In this document: positions 12,031 through 22,581 of the stretch, piece by piece
How the letters are laid out: each line of letters starts with the position of its first letter
How positions within the stretch are numbered: position 1 is the stretch's first letter
Assembly (NCBI RefSeq): GCF_030272615.1
Contig: NC_081415.1
Span: 371,917,809-371,981,808, forward strand
Length of the DNA: 64,000 nucleotides
From: Cryptomeria japonica
Taxonomy: Eukaryota; Streptophyta; Pinopsida; Cupressales; Cupressaceae
Direction of reading: 5' to 3'
Program-made: the position numbers and the translations under genes
The notes under the pieces: generated by a model
Told to the model about the DNA's origin: nothing
Seen by the model: only the letters and a program-made list of their open reading frames with translations
The model's database searches: none

Positions 12031-13174
12031 TCCTATACAGACATGCTAGGACTTGATCTAGATCTTATCATGCATCATCTCAATGTGGATCTAAAAGCAA
12101 AACCAGTTAAGAAAAAGATAAGGAAAATGCATCCACACATCGCTCTCCTTGTAAAAATTGAGCTTAAGAAACTATTAGATGTGGGTTTCATAAGATCTTT
12201 TTGCCTATCCAGAATGGGTTTCAAGCATTGTACCAGTGTCAAAACCAGATAAAAGAATAAAATTCTGCACCGATTTCATAGATTTGAACAAGGCATGTCC
12301 CAAAGATGATTTCCCACTAACCAAAATTGATATAAGTATGGACTTATCAACAGGACATGAGATGTTTTCATTAATGGATGGATTCTCTGGATACAATCAA
12401 ATAAGAATTGCCCCTAAAGATAAAGAAAAGACAACATTCACATGTGTATGGGGTACTTACTACTAGAATGTTATGCCATTTGGGCTTAAGAATGCAGGAG
12501 CAACTTATCAAAGATCCATGACGACAATTTTTTATGATATGATACATACATTTATGGAAGATTATATAGATGATATACTTGTAAAATCTCATACAAGGAA
12601 AGAACATTTGAACATATTGGACAAAATCTTTGATAGGCTTGAACAATATCAGTTAAGATTAAATCCAAAGAAATGTGCATTTGGAGTAACCTCTGGAAAA
12701 CTTCTTGGGTACATTATATCAACTCGTGGAATTCAAGTAGATCCAGAAAAGGTCAAAGCTATCATGGAAATGGAGTCACCTAGGAACATAAGTCAATCAC
12801 ATTCTTTACAAGGAAGATTTTAATCAATTAGAAGGTTTGTCTCTCAATTAGCAGATAGATGTCATCCATTCACTCATCTTTTATAGAAGAATGTTCCATT
12901 GAAATGGGATCAGAAGTGTGAAGACGATTTTATGCAAATCAAAGAATATCTCATGAATCCTCTAGTACTTGTATCACCAATCAAAGGGATACCATTGTTG
13001 GTTTATATCACAGTGACAAATGTATCATTGGGATCTCTTTTAGCACAACATGATGAAGGAGGTAAAGAAAGAGCAGTCTATTATATCAGTAGAAAACTTG
13101 TCGGCTATGAATTGAACTATACATTAGTAGAGAAGATATGCCTAAAAGTTGTATTTGCAACTCAGAAACTGTGA
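12031..13174 (+). pseudogene. Tat element reverse transcriptase and first RNase H
   Basis: RT runs from HHLNVDLKAKPVKKKIRKM (12073) through KFCTDFIDLNKACPKDDFPL and FSLMDGFSGYNQIRI to the catalytic box FMEDYIDDILVKS (near 12555; YIDD). LLGYIISTRGIQVDPEKVKA follows. RNase H follows (12899-13174; SLLAQHDEGGKERAVYYISR). Breaks: a frameshift near 12225, TAG for Trp at 12466 (ahead of NVMPFGLKNAGATYQ), a frameshift near 12800, and a TGA near 13172. It would copy RNA to cDNA in the particle. Confidence 0.9.
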
Positions 13175-13820
13175 CATTATATGCTGACTCATTCTGTGAA
13201 ACTGATAGCAAAAATAGATCCACTAAAGTATTTGCTGAACAAGTCAACTTTGACAGGCAGACTGGAAAAATGGGTTATGGTACTAAGTGAGTTTGACATA
13301 GATTATGTTGATCAAAAATCTATCAAAGGACATGTCATTGCTGATCAATTAGCTGAAGCACCCTTACAAGATGACATACCATTACACATTGAATTTCTTG
13401 ATGCAGACATTCTGACAATAAGTACAAATTTTTGGGAGTTGTACTTTGATGGTTCCTATACACAATATGGATCAGGTGTAGGAATTTTGTTCATCACACC
13501 TCATGGACACACAATTCCCAAATTATATAGACTAAGGTTTCCATGCACAAATAATACTGTAGAATATGAAGCATTGACTATTGGGCTCAAAATGGCTATT
13601 GAATGAAATATCAAGGAACTACATGTCTATGGTGATTCATAGCTTATCATCAACCAAATAAATGATGACTATCAAACTAAGGATGAAAAAAGCATGCCCT
13701 ACAAATAGTTGGTAGAAAAGTTTAAAGAACACTTTGAAGAAGTATCATTCACTCAGATCCCAAGAAATGAGAATAAAGCAGTAGATGCAATGGCTACAAT
13801 AGCATCTCTCTTGCAAAATT
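13175..13820 (+). pseudogene. RNase H tail and archaeal-type RNase H (aRNH)
   Basis: LLNKSTLTGRLEKWVMVLSEF closes the first RNase H and connection. A second RNase H begins at ~13434 with WELYFDGSYTQYGSGVGILF, then NNTVEYEALTIGLKMAIE, YGDS(stop)LIINQ and a C-terminal NKAVDAMATIASLL. This second, archaeal-type RNase H between the first RNase H and integrase is an established hallmark of Tat elements. Stops at 13604 (TGA), 13640 (TAG) and ~13708 (TAG) sit where Arg or Gln are expected. Confidence 0.85.
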
Positions 13821-13899
13821 AGGAGAATCAACAACATTGTGAATTCCTAGTGGAAGATATCTTAACCCCTACCATTCAATCCCAGCATACCCACATGAT

Positions 13900-15181
13900 T
13901 TGCCATATATCCAGAACCGATCAATCCTTATACGACTAGACTTATCAATACTTAAAAGAGAATATCCTTCCTCCTGACCTATCCCGCAATCAGAGAAGAA
14001 ATTTTATCGATCAATTATCCCGCTATACTATTGATGATACCTTATATAGGCAAGGTCTAGATAGCACTTTATTAAGATGTCTCAAACAAGAGGAATCTAA
14101 GAAAGTTCTTAACGAAGTTCACATAGGTATTTGTGGCACACACTCAAGTGGATTAACACTGGCTAAGAAACTTCTTCGTATGGGTTACTATTGGCCTACT
14201 ATGGAGAGAGATTCATTCACACATGCCAAAAAATGCAAACAATGCCAGATCCATGGGAATCTCATCCACGCACCAACACAAGAATTGTATCCTATCGCAG
14301 GATCATGGCTATTTTCTCAATGGGGCCTTGATTTGGTAGGTCAGATAAATCCTTCATCCTCTAATGAACATAAGTTCATTTTGACTACTACTGAATATTT
14401 CACTAAATAAATTGAAGCAATACCTTTGATAAAAGTGACAGGAAAAAAAATATCATCATTCATCCTGAATTATATAATTTGTCGCTATGGAGTTCCTATG
14501 ACCATTATCACTGATAATGGATGATCATTTAAGAATCAAGATGTGAAGGAACTACATGAGCGATTCCATATCCAACATAGGTTATCTACACCATATTATC
14601 CACAGGGAAATGGTCAAGTTGAGGCATAAAACAAGACTATCTTGAAAATCCTGAAGAAAATAGTCAATGAAGCTGCAAAAGATTGACACATTTAGTTAAA
14701 TCCTGCTCTATGGGCATACCGAACCAACATCTGCACACTAACGGGGGCAACTCCATATTGCTTAGTCTATGGATCAAAAGCCATATTACCAATAGAAGTA
14801 GAGATACCTTCTCTATGAGTTTCCTTGAAAGGTCTTATTCCTGAAGAAGAACAATGAGTCTCTAGAATTCAAGAACTTGAGTTGATTCAGGAACGTCGTC
14901 AAAATGCAATAGATCATTTGAAGGCATATCAACAAAGAATGGCAAGAATTTATAATCAAAGAGTCAAGCCACACATTTCTCAGATTGGAGATATAGCTCT
15001 AAGGGAGAATCTGAGAAATCAACAAGACCGAGAAAAGAAGGGTAAATTTGAACCAAATTGGTTAGGTCCTTTTGTCATAGTAGCAACATATGTCTTAGGA
15101 GAATACAAGTTATCTACTCCTGAAGGTGATTGGTTTGATGAACCTATCAATTCCATCCATCTCAATAAATTCTATGCTTGA
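13900..15181 (+). pseudogene. Tat element integrase
   Basis: N-terminal HHCC zinc module: HIGICGTHSSG ... CKQCQIHG (14120-14270). Core DDE triad: WGLDLVG (14328), IITDNG (14508, followed by TGA for Arg) and NGQVEA (14615, followed by TAA for Gln). The C-terminal part ends with GPFVIVATYVLGEYKLSTPE and LNKFYA at 15181. No chromodomain follows. At least eight in-frame stops are present, nearly all explicable as C-to-T changes on one strand or the other. It would insert the cDNA into the host genome. Confidence 0.85.
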
Positions 15182-17091
15182 GATATAAAGTCCTGGAAAA
15201 AATCAATAAAAAGCATATAAAGTCCTGAAGAAATCAGTAAATTAGAAAAGAAGAAAATCCCTAAAAAGCATAAAATAGTGAAAATAGAAGAAGACAAAAA
15301 AATCAAAATATGGAAAATATGTAATAAATCTAGATAGTGAAAACCTAGTAAATAGGTGCTATCTAAAAGTGAGTCCTTCCATCTATGAGATTGCTTTGTG
15401 CACCTATCCACTCCATCCTATTGCTTCCATCTATCTTATCTCATCCATTTCATCTTTCGCATCCATTTCTCTGAACCATTTAGAAGGAAATATGCAGCTT
15501 ACCAACAATTATCAATCTTTGATATACTTATCATAGTCACTGTCTTAGATTTTATCAGAATCAATCGATTTGCATTTGTATCCCACAATGGTTTGGATCT
15601 TGATCAATTCATACATCCATAATAAAGTTTGTTTCCACTGGGGGCAAAATCCTAATTCCTTTTGCTAAGGTGATCTTTTGAATCTTTGAAAATAGAAAAC
15701 ATTTGAAAAACTTAGAAAAAAGAAAAACGCCTAGGGTTTTGAAATAGATAACGAGTAACAAAGCAGTGAAGATCAAGGCCTTTTGTAACAACTGAATTGT
15801 GAAACTCAGAAAACAAACAATAAACCAACAAGTAATGAAAGATTATTAATGATCATTCATCAAGATGATTATATCAGTTAATGACCATGAGAACATGTGA
15901 ATGACATACAAGATTCATTGTTTATATCTAGATTTTATTGCTAATTATGTACTCTATGCGACTCAAGGTTGTCCATGAATAGATAAGCTATGATGGGGCA
16001 TGATTATTTTCGTTGTTTATTGTCTGTGGTTTATCTCTTATTAAGGTATGTACTTGTCTAAGGATATGATCGGAAAAATATCAAGGAGGACGTTCCGAGT
16101 CATGCATGAAAGGGGATAATCCTTGTCTGTTCTGCAAGAAATACTCAGGTTAGCTTGATTCATTATATCAAGTTGCTTGTATTAACTTGCTATATCAAAA
16201 TCCTTGTAAGAAATACTTAGGTCAGCTTGAGTCATTATGTCAAGTTGCTCGTATTTTCTTACAACATTTTAAAGCTCAATGATGAAATCAAGCACTATTA
16301 TAAGACAACATATGAAGAATGGAAGTATCATTATAGATCAATTTTAGATTAGATCATTATTCACCTGCATTATAAGAATTCATTGTCGGTTGCATTATAA
16401 GCATTTCATTTCATTCAAAGATCAATGATCATAAATAAAGATTGAGTACTTGGACAAACAATTTTTTTTGCATTTGATAATTGTAGATGCATTCATCTTT
16501 AGAATCATTTAAATTATCATCATTCATTTCATTTAGTTGCATTTCAATCATTGCATTAGTTTGCATTCTATTAAGTGCATTTCATAATCATGTAGTATAT
16601 CATCATTATTATTTGCATTATGATCATTATCATTGTAGTTCTTTTTATCTATTAAGATTATTTAGTTGCATCTTTGCACTTAGATTCATTAATCATTATA
16701 AGCATTACATAGAAGAATAGAAAACATTTCATATTGATCATTTTCATTTCAAAATCATTATATGCATACACATAAAAAATATACAAAATCAATATTCATT
16801 TGCATTCCCATATAGATCATTGCATTTGCATCATTTAAGTTAGTAATCATTTTCATTTGCATCCATGATCATCAAAATAAAAAATCAAAAGCATTTTTCA
16901 TTGCATCATCATATAGTATCATCACCATCATGAAAATAAAAGGAAATAAAAGATCATCATCCATATAATCAAAGTGTATAGATCATCATCATATAGATTA
17001 ACATGCATAATAAACTAAAGATCATCATATAGAGTACATGTCTGCATATATATCATCATAAAACAATAAAAAGTCCAAGTATACAATGATA
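15182..17091 (+). other. Non-coding tail of Tat element, low complexity, with a two-copy repeat
   Basis: No ORF here is supported. 16121-16262 holds two copies of a ~71-81 bp unit (ccttgt..aagaaatac..aggt.agcttga..catta..tcaagttgct). 16360-17070 is simple sequence rich in cattt, gcatt and gatcatcat. It separates integrase from the antisense ORF. Confidence 0.6.
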
Positions 17092-19140
17092 TCAGATCAA
17101 AAATATAAGTGCCTCATCAATATAAATCAAGTCAAGGTTGTTCTGTGCCACTACCACCTGACTCTGTCTACCTCTGTGGCTGTGGGTGAGAAGATCCTCC
17201 AGATGCCTATCCCACATGATCACCACTCCTCTAAGGAGGTCCCATGACTCCACCATTTCTAGTATCCATCCTGACAGTAGTATGATAGCTACTTGCCCTC
17301 TGACTCTCTGCAACTAATTCCTCATATAATTGTCGCCAGTGTGTTGTCTCCTTCTCGACCCAAAATAGTGCTCTGATGGTATCAACCAAGAGAGTGCCAG
17401 ATCCAACCTGTTGAATGTGATCAAGAAGACCCTGAGTATCTTATTGTCTCCTAATAGCCCTGTCTCTCTCTGTCATGAGTGTCTACACCTGTTCTCTAAG
17501 AGTATCCAAGGTATCCTACTGAGGAACATGATCCTGAATCCCCTCATCTCCACCTGCTAGAATCTTAGCTCGAGTAGCTCTTAGAACCCATCAGAACATG
17601 ATCCTCTAAATCCCCCTCCTCTCCACCATGATCTGTAATAACCCTAGGGTCTAGCTGAATCTGACCAAAATCAATGCCTCTCCCACAACCCCCATCCAGT
17701 CCAATGCTCTTGCCTCCTCCTGTAGAGGGTAATCCTCTCACTAATCTCATACTTTCCCTGCTAGTATCCTTCCCAATCCATCTTGCATCTCTCCCACCCA
17801 AGGGAAGTGGTCTCCCAATCTTGCCAACTAGTCCAAAAGGTCCTCCATGGACTTTCAATCGACCTCCTCTCCATCCAGGTCTCCTACCACCTCTACCTCC
17901 ATCCCCTCCCTCATCTCCCTCACCTCCAGCCTCTCAAGAAGCTATAAGATCTCATCTTCATCTCCATTTGCTAATGATAGGATCATATGAATCATCCTCG
18001 TCATCTCTTGAGTTAGGAGGAGGGTCTGCTGGATCAGTAATCCAAGAAAAAGGGTGTGCAAGCATGTACTGAGCATAATCCACAGTCACCCCAGGATCTA
18101 GAATGTGTAATCTCAAATCATAAGCCACCCTAGGAGTAGCCAAAAAATCCTCGTGTGCTATCTCAAAAGATAAAGAAGGTCCCCAATCTCGCCTATCCTT
18201 GTACCGTCATGCATATATAGTGACACTAGTAGGCATGTGCTGAATGATACCAAACTGTCTCAAAATATGACTCATCAACTGCCGCTCAATAATGTATGGA
18301 GTATGACCAATGAGATATCTACTCTACATAATATATGGTAATGTCCGTGCATTATCCATCCATGGATCACAGTCGATATAGGGTCTCCAAATAATGTTAT
18401 CCAATGAATCTAGAACCCAACACCAATACTCCATCTTACCCAGCTTATGCTGAGTAGTGATACCTACATATAAATAGACATATGGCTGCCTCTCACCATG
18501 AACTCTATGATAGAAAGGCTGAGTAATAGAAATGTGCTCCCAACACCAGATCTGTAAAATTGTGCATCCTATACAAAGACTAGCACTATCATCAAAAACA
18601 ACCTAATGAAGGTCATGATACAAATGAGAAAGCATGCAAACACCCCACACATATCAAGCCTGATGCTGCATCATGCTCTAAATAATCTCACCCCAACCAA
18701 CAACAAAACCTCAAGATCTCCTATCTAGACAAATGAATCCGCCAATCAAGCCTGCAAGAATCACTGGGAGAGTCTTGTAGTACATGATCATATCCTCCCA
18801 TCAAATCTCTCCTCTGGAAATGCTCTCATCACCAAATACAACTCTGCATGCCTCTATCCCTCCATGATCCTAAAAATCATACTGGAATAACTCACTAGTC
18901 ACGGGGATGTGAAGAATCTTGTAGAAATCCTCAAGTGTCACACTAATCTCACCAGTGGGCAGGTGGAAAGTGTTATGCTCACTATGCCATCTCTCTACTA
19001 AGGCAGTCAACAATCCCCTATTATGGGTAATATCAGGCATGTATAACAAGTGGCATAATTCGCTGGCATCTATATGTCTAATCTCATCCTGGGTAAGTTC
19101 TGGCACTAAATGGCACATGGTTGGGAATTTCTCCCGACAC
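17092..19140 (-). pseudogene. Antisense plant mobile domain (PMD) ORF of Tat element
   Basis: Read on the - strand from the ATG at 19118. The N-terminal part has LLTALVERWHSEHNTFHLP and GEISVTLEDFYKILHIPVTS, the signature of the plant mobile (aminotransferase-like) domain. Further down come RVHGERQPYVYLYVG, WRPYIDCDPWMDNARTLP and GHTPYIIERQLMSHILRQFG, typical of PMD proteins. The C-terminal ~170 residues are Gly/Arg-rich (17565-17950). Stops interrupt it (near 18868, 18800, 18717, 18682, 18604, 18330, 18211, 17950), mostly TAG or TGA where CAG or CGA fits. Extra antisense ORFs between integrase and 3' LTR are known in Tat elements; their role is unresolved. Host PMD proteins (MAIN/MAIL type) act in gene expression and TE silencing. 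Confidence 0.75.
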
Positions 19141-19543
19141 TAGAGAATATCAAGTTTCTCCTATTTAATAAGCAAATTTGATCTCTATCAATCATCTATC
19201 TATCAAATCAAAGTGATCGTTAATCTATCACATCAACAATTGGTACATCTTTTCAGTGAAGCAAATCAAGCTATCAAATCAACCTAAAACTATCAATCAT
19301 GGTTTTCTATCAATCAATGAGTTCAATCATACTCTGCAATGCTCTTAAATCAGAAACTGAATCGGTCTCTTAGAGATAATCTATCAATCAATCATTTATC
19401 CTATTAATCAACATTATCAAAAATTTCTATCAATCAAGACATCAATTGAATACCTATCAAATCACATTTGTGCATCAGAATGCCTAAATCAAATCATCTC
19501 AAAGAATTTTAATATGAACAAAATCAAAAAAATTCATCTAAAA

Positions 19544-19812
19544 CAAAAGTGCTAACCTTTTTAACAAAAGCGCTATTCTATTAAACACAGACGTTAAATC
19601 ATTCAAAAGCGCTAACTTTTTCAACAAATGCGCTAACCGACAAGTCAAAAGCATTAAATCAATCAAAAGCGCAAACCTTTTTCACATATGCGTGAACACA
19701 TAAAACAAAAGCGTGAATTCTATGAAAGTGCTAACATTCCAAGAAAAAATGATAACTAAACAAATAAATGCGCTAACTTAACAAAATCGGAAATCTACAA
19801 AGCAAAAGCGCT
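19544..19812 (-). repeat. 21-bp phased array C, inverted relative to A and B
   Basis: On the + strand the core is caaaagcgct, the reverse complement of array A's agcgcttttg. Starts: 19544, 19565, 19586, 19604, 19625, 19646, 19664, 19685, 19706, 19723, 19744, 19765, 19803. Steps run 21, 21, 18, 21, 21, 18, 21, 21, 17, 21, 21, 38, so there is a ~60-bp higher-order rhythm. It lies ~425 bp upstream of the antisense ORF start, so on that strand it occupies the leader, as array A does for gag. Confidence 0.85.
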
Positions 19813-20287
19813 AACACGAAAACTCAAAAAATCAGAAAAATAAAAACCAAACCTAAAACATGCCGAAAAGCAAGGAAATTGGTAGGACAAGTTCAAAACA
19901 AGCTTGGGATAAGGTACATACCAGATAACCATAGTCAGGAGGTCACTGATATCATCAAACGTGCTCAAATCGATGGTTCTTAAATGAATTAACCATTTTG
20001 CTACCTCAAAAAAGGATGCAAATGAGAATAAAATTAACCTAGGTTAATTTTATAATTACCATTTAGAAGGGTAATTAATGATTTTGAATGGGGCAATTTT
20101 ATTTACTTTTCACAAATGAATTTAATTGAAGGACCTTTTCAATTATCGTGAGATTAATCATTCAATTTTTTCAAACAATTTCACAATCAATCTCCCGAGG
20201 GGGCACACAATCAGGATTTTTATCTCCATCAGGTGCACTATCAAGACTTGATTTAATCATCGAAACAAAGTTGTCTCGAGATCATTT

Positions 20288-20302
20288 CAAAGAGGGGGAA
20301 AA
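20288..20302 (+). other. Polypurine tract of Tat element (caaagagggggaaaa)
   Basis: Purine run directly before the 3' LTR start tgtatacacataaaattg. It primes plus-strand DNA synthesis in LTR elements. The 19813-20287 stretch before it shows no ORF. Confidence 0.85.
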
Positions 20303-21440
20303 TGTATACACATAAAATTGACTATGAGCGATTAAATAAATATTTTATATTTATTTAATAATTATTCTTCTATTAAATAGTTAATTTGAAAAGATTAATT
20401 TATTTAATTCATTTCATGTCTTTCTATTAATTAATTTAATTGAAATATTTTATTAATTAATTCATTTATCCTTTTCTTCTAATCAATTAATTAAATATCT
20501 AATATTTAATTATTCCTCTAATCAATTAAATATCTAATATTTAATGGTTATTCTTCTATCCTATAGTCTCAAAACATTAAATGATTTTTTAAATTATTTA
20601 ATTCATTTCCAACTCATCTTCCATCTCCACTTCTTCTTTCCTTTGCCAACTCATCCATCATGTGGCTAAATTAATTCAACAAATTAAAATAAATAAAACA
20701 TTTATTAGCCACTTATCTCCAACTTCCAAAATAAATAAAATATTTTGTACGTACACATATTTCTTAACCTTCTTCTATGTTTTCTCCAACATCCCTACAT
20801 CTTAGGAAGGACTTGAGTCCACTTGTCCTCTCATGCCTAAATCTTCTCCAATCATCCCTATATTCCCTCAGTCAGCAACCCAGTCAAGGTGAGATGAATG
20901 ACACTTGTCTTATCCTTTCCCCTTTCTCTCAACCTTCACCTTTGCTCACAACCATCCAAATTTACAGATTTGATCATGACCATTGATCTAGGACACATCA
21001 TCCTATTCTCTCAAAAATCTATAAAAGTAGGAGTTTGAGTTGAGAAAGAGTTAGTCTTCAAGTTAAAAATTTGAGAAAACTTATGCATCCGTGAGGTTTT
21101 ATCTTGAAGCAATTAGCAATTTAGCATCTCTTATTTAGCATAATCATTTAGCTTTAAATTGTTTGCATTGCATATCATAGTATCAGTTATCAGTCCATTC
21201 TTCATATGCCATCTTGGAAGCTATCAGTGCTTGTCTGAGAGCAAATCATTTGTAACCAAGAATAGTGGAGTTAGGACACAATGAGACTTAAATCATGAAG
21301 GTAATAATATGGTTTTTATTTTAATATCAATTTCATGTAGTTCCATTAGTTGAGTTTGGATTTCCTATAGCATTTCCTTTGTATATTGTGAAACTAATAT
21401 GTTGCAGGTAGTATTCTATTGATGAAATTCAATTCGACAC
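20303..21440 (+). repeat. 3' LTR of Tat element
   Basis: Aligns with 4352-5358 from tgtatacacataaaattgac to attcgacac. It is longer (1138 v 1007 bp) because it retains the promoter segment lost from the 5' LTR and has a local duplication of a ctaatatttaatt block. The last base before ggggag differs from the expected final a. Confidence 0.9.
21019..21030 (+). promoter_or_regulatory. TATA box in Tat 3' LTR (ctataaaagtag)
   Basis: A good TATA-type element in the LTR, followed by aggagtttgag and a likely R region. The matching segment is deleted from the 5' LTR, so the element's own genomic promoter is lost. Confidence 0.6.
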
Positions 21441-22581
21441 GGGGAGTAATAAAGTTGTTGCAGCAGTTCAAATGACAAAGAACCAGATGTTTCCTTTGAG
21501 AATAGAGACGCGTTTCTCTTTTCAATCCGGTGTTGCACCTCCCAAGCAAGCGTGTACAATAGTGAAATAGTTGAAGGCCCTCAAGAGCAACATTGAAGAC
21601 CCTTCCAAGCTATGGCATCTCAGATATGGACACTTGGGTTAAGTTGGTTTGAGTTTATTGTCCAAGAAAAGAATGGTAGATGGTTTGCCAAGTATAGAAG
21701 AGCCTAGTAGCAAGTGTGAGGCTTGCATTTTGGGTAAGTAACATAGGCTCCCCTTTCAAAAAGGCAACTCTAGAAGGGAAAGAACACCATTGGAGCTAGT
21801 GCATACTGATTTGGTTTGCCCTATGCAAACTATGTCTATTGGTAGCAACCAATATTTTATGACTTTTATTGATCATTTCAGCCATAGGACATGGCTTTAT
21901 TTTTTGAAGCACAAATATGAAGCTTTTGATAAGTTTTTGTTGTTTAAAGCCCAAACTGAAAAGGAGAGTGGACATTGCATAAAATTCATAAGGTCAAATA
22001 GTGGAGGAGAGTATACTTGCAATGCTTTTGTGAATTTTTGCAAGCAAAATGGCATAAAGAAGGAGCTAACAACCACTTATACTCTGGAAAAAAATGGTTT
22101 GGCTGAGAGGAAGAATAGAACCATTGTTGAAATGGCAAGGAGCATGCTTAAGAAAAATGGATTGCCAAATGAATATTGGGGTGAGGCTATAGTAACAAAA
22201 AATTATTTGATAAATAGAAGTCCAACCAAGGTGGTTCATGACAAGATTCCACAAGAGGTGTGATCAAAGTGCAAGTGGACCGTTGAGCACATTAGAGTGT
22301 TTGGGTGTGTGGCATATGCTTATGTGCCAAAGGAGAAGATGCAAAAGTTGGATGACAAGGGTAAGAAATACATTTTCATGGGCTATAGTGTTGAGTCCAA
22401 GGCATATAGATTGTACAACCCCATCACTAAGAAGGTCATCATAAGTAGAGATGTTGAGTTATTAAAGAACAAGTCATGGGATGGCTTGGTGGATACATCT
22501 TCATCCACCTCACAAAGTGTGCTCATTGATGATGATAATGAGTATAAAGATCGGGAAGAAGCTCCTAATAGCTCCCGATAG
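21441..22581 (+). pseudogene. Copia C3: gag-pre-integrase and integrase, 5'-truncated
   Basis: Starts abruptly at the Tat LTR edge within the gag-pre-integrase region (KNQMFPLRIE, LWHLRYGHLG, CEACILGK followed by TAA for Gln). The integrase core has LELVHTDLVCPM (first Asp), FIRSNSGGEYTC (second Asp position is Asn instead of the usual RSDNGGEY) and LAERKNRTIVEMARSML (Glu). The C-terminal part is FGCVAYAYVPKEKMQKLDD to ISRDVELLKNKSWDG. A TGA at 22261 separates the two halves. The Asn change alone should kill strand transfer. Gag and protease are missing. Confidence 0.85.

Larger units (their letters stand above)
4352..21440 (+). mobile_element. Ty3/Gypsy Tat-lineage LTR retrotransposon (~17.1 kb), degenerate
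   Basis: Flanked by two related direct LTRs (4352-5358 and 20303-21440), with a PBS after the first and a PPT before the second. Order: long leader, gag, protease, spacer with G-patch, RT, RNase H, archaeal-type RNase H, integrase, a 5-kb tail with an antisense plant-mobile-domain ORF, 3' LTR. The dual RNase H and antisense extra ORF are established features of the Tat/Ogre/Retand group. No TSD is found: gtgtg lies left, ggggag right. The right edge abuts a + strand Copia pol fragment. Many TAG/TGA/TAA stops show that it is dead. Confidence 0.9.

Noticed and set aside
17674-18072. 132-residue Pro/Ser-rich + strand ORF
   Set aside because: Antisense of the Gly/Arg-rich tail of the PMD ORF; composition artefact.
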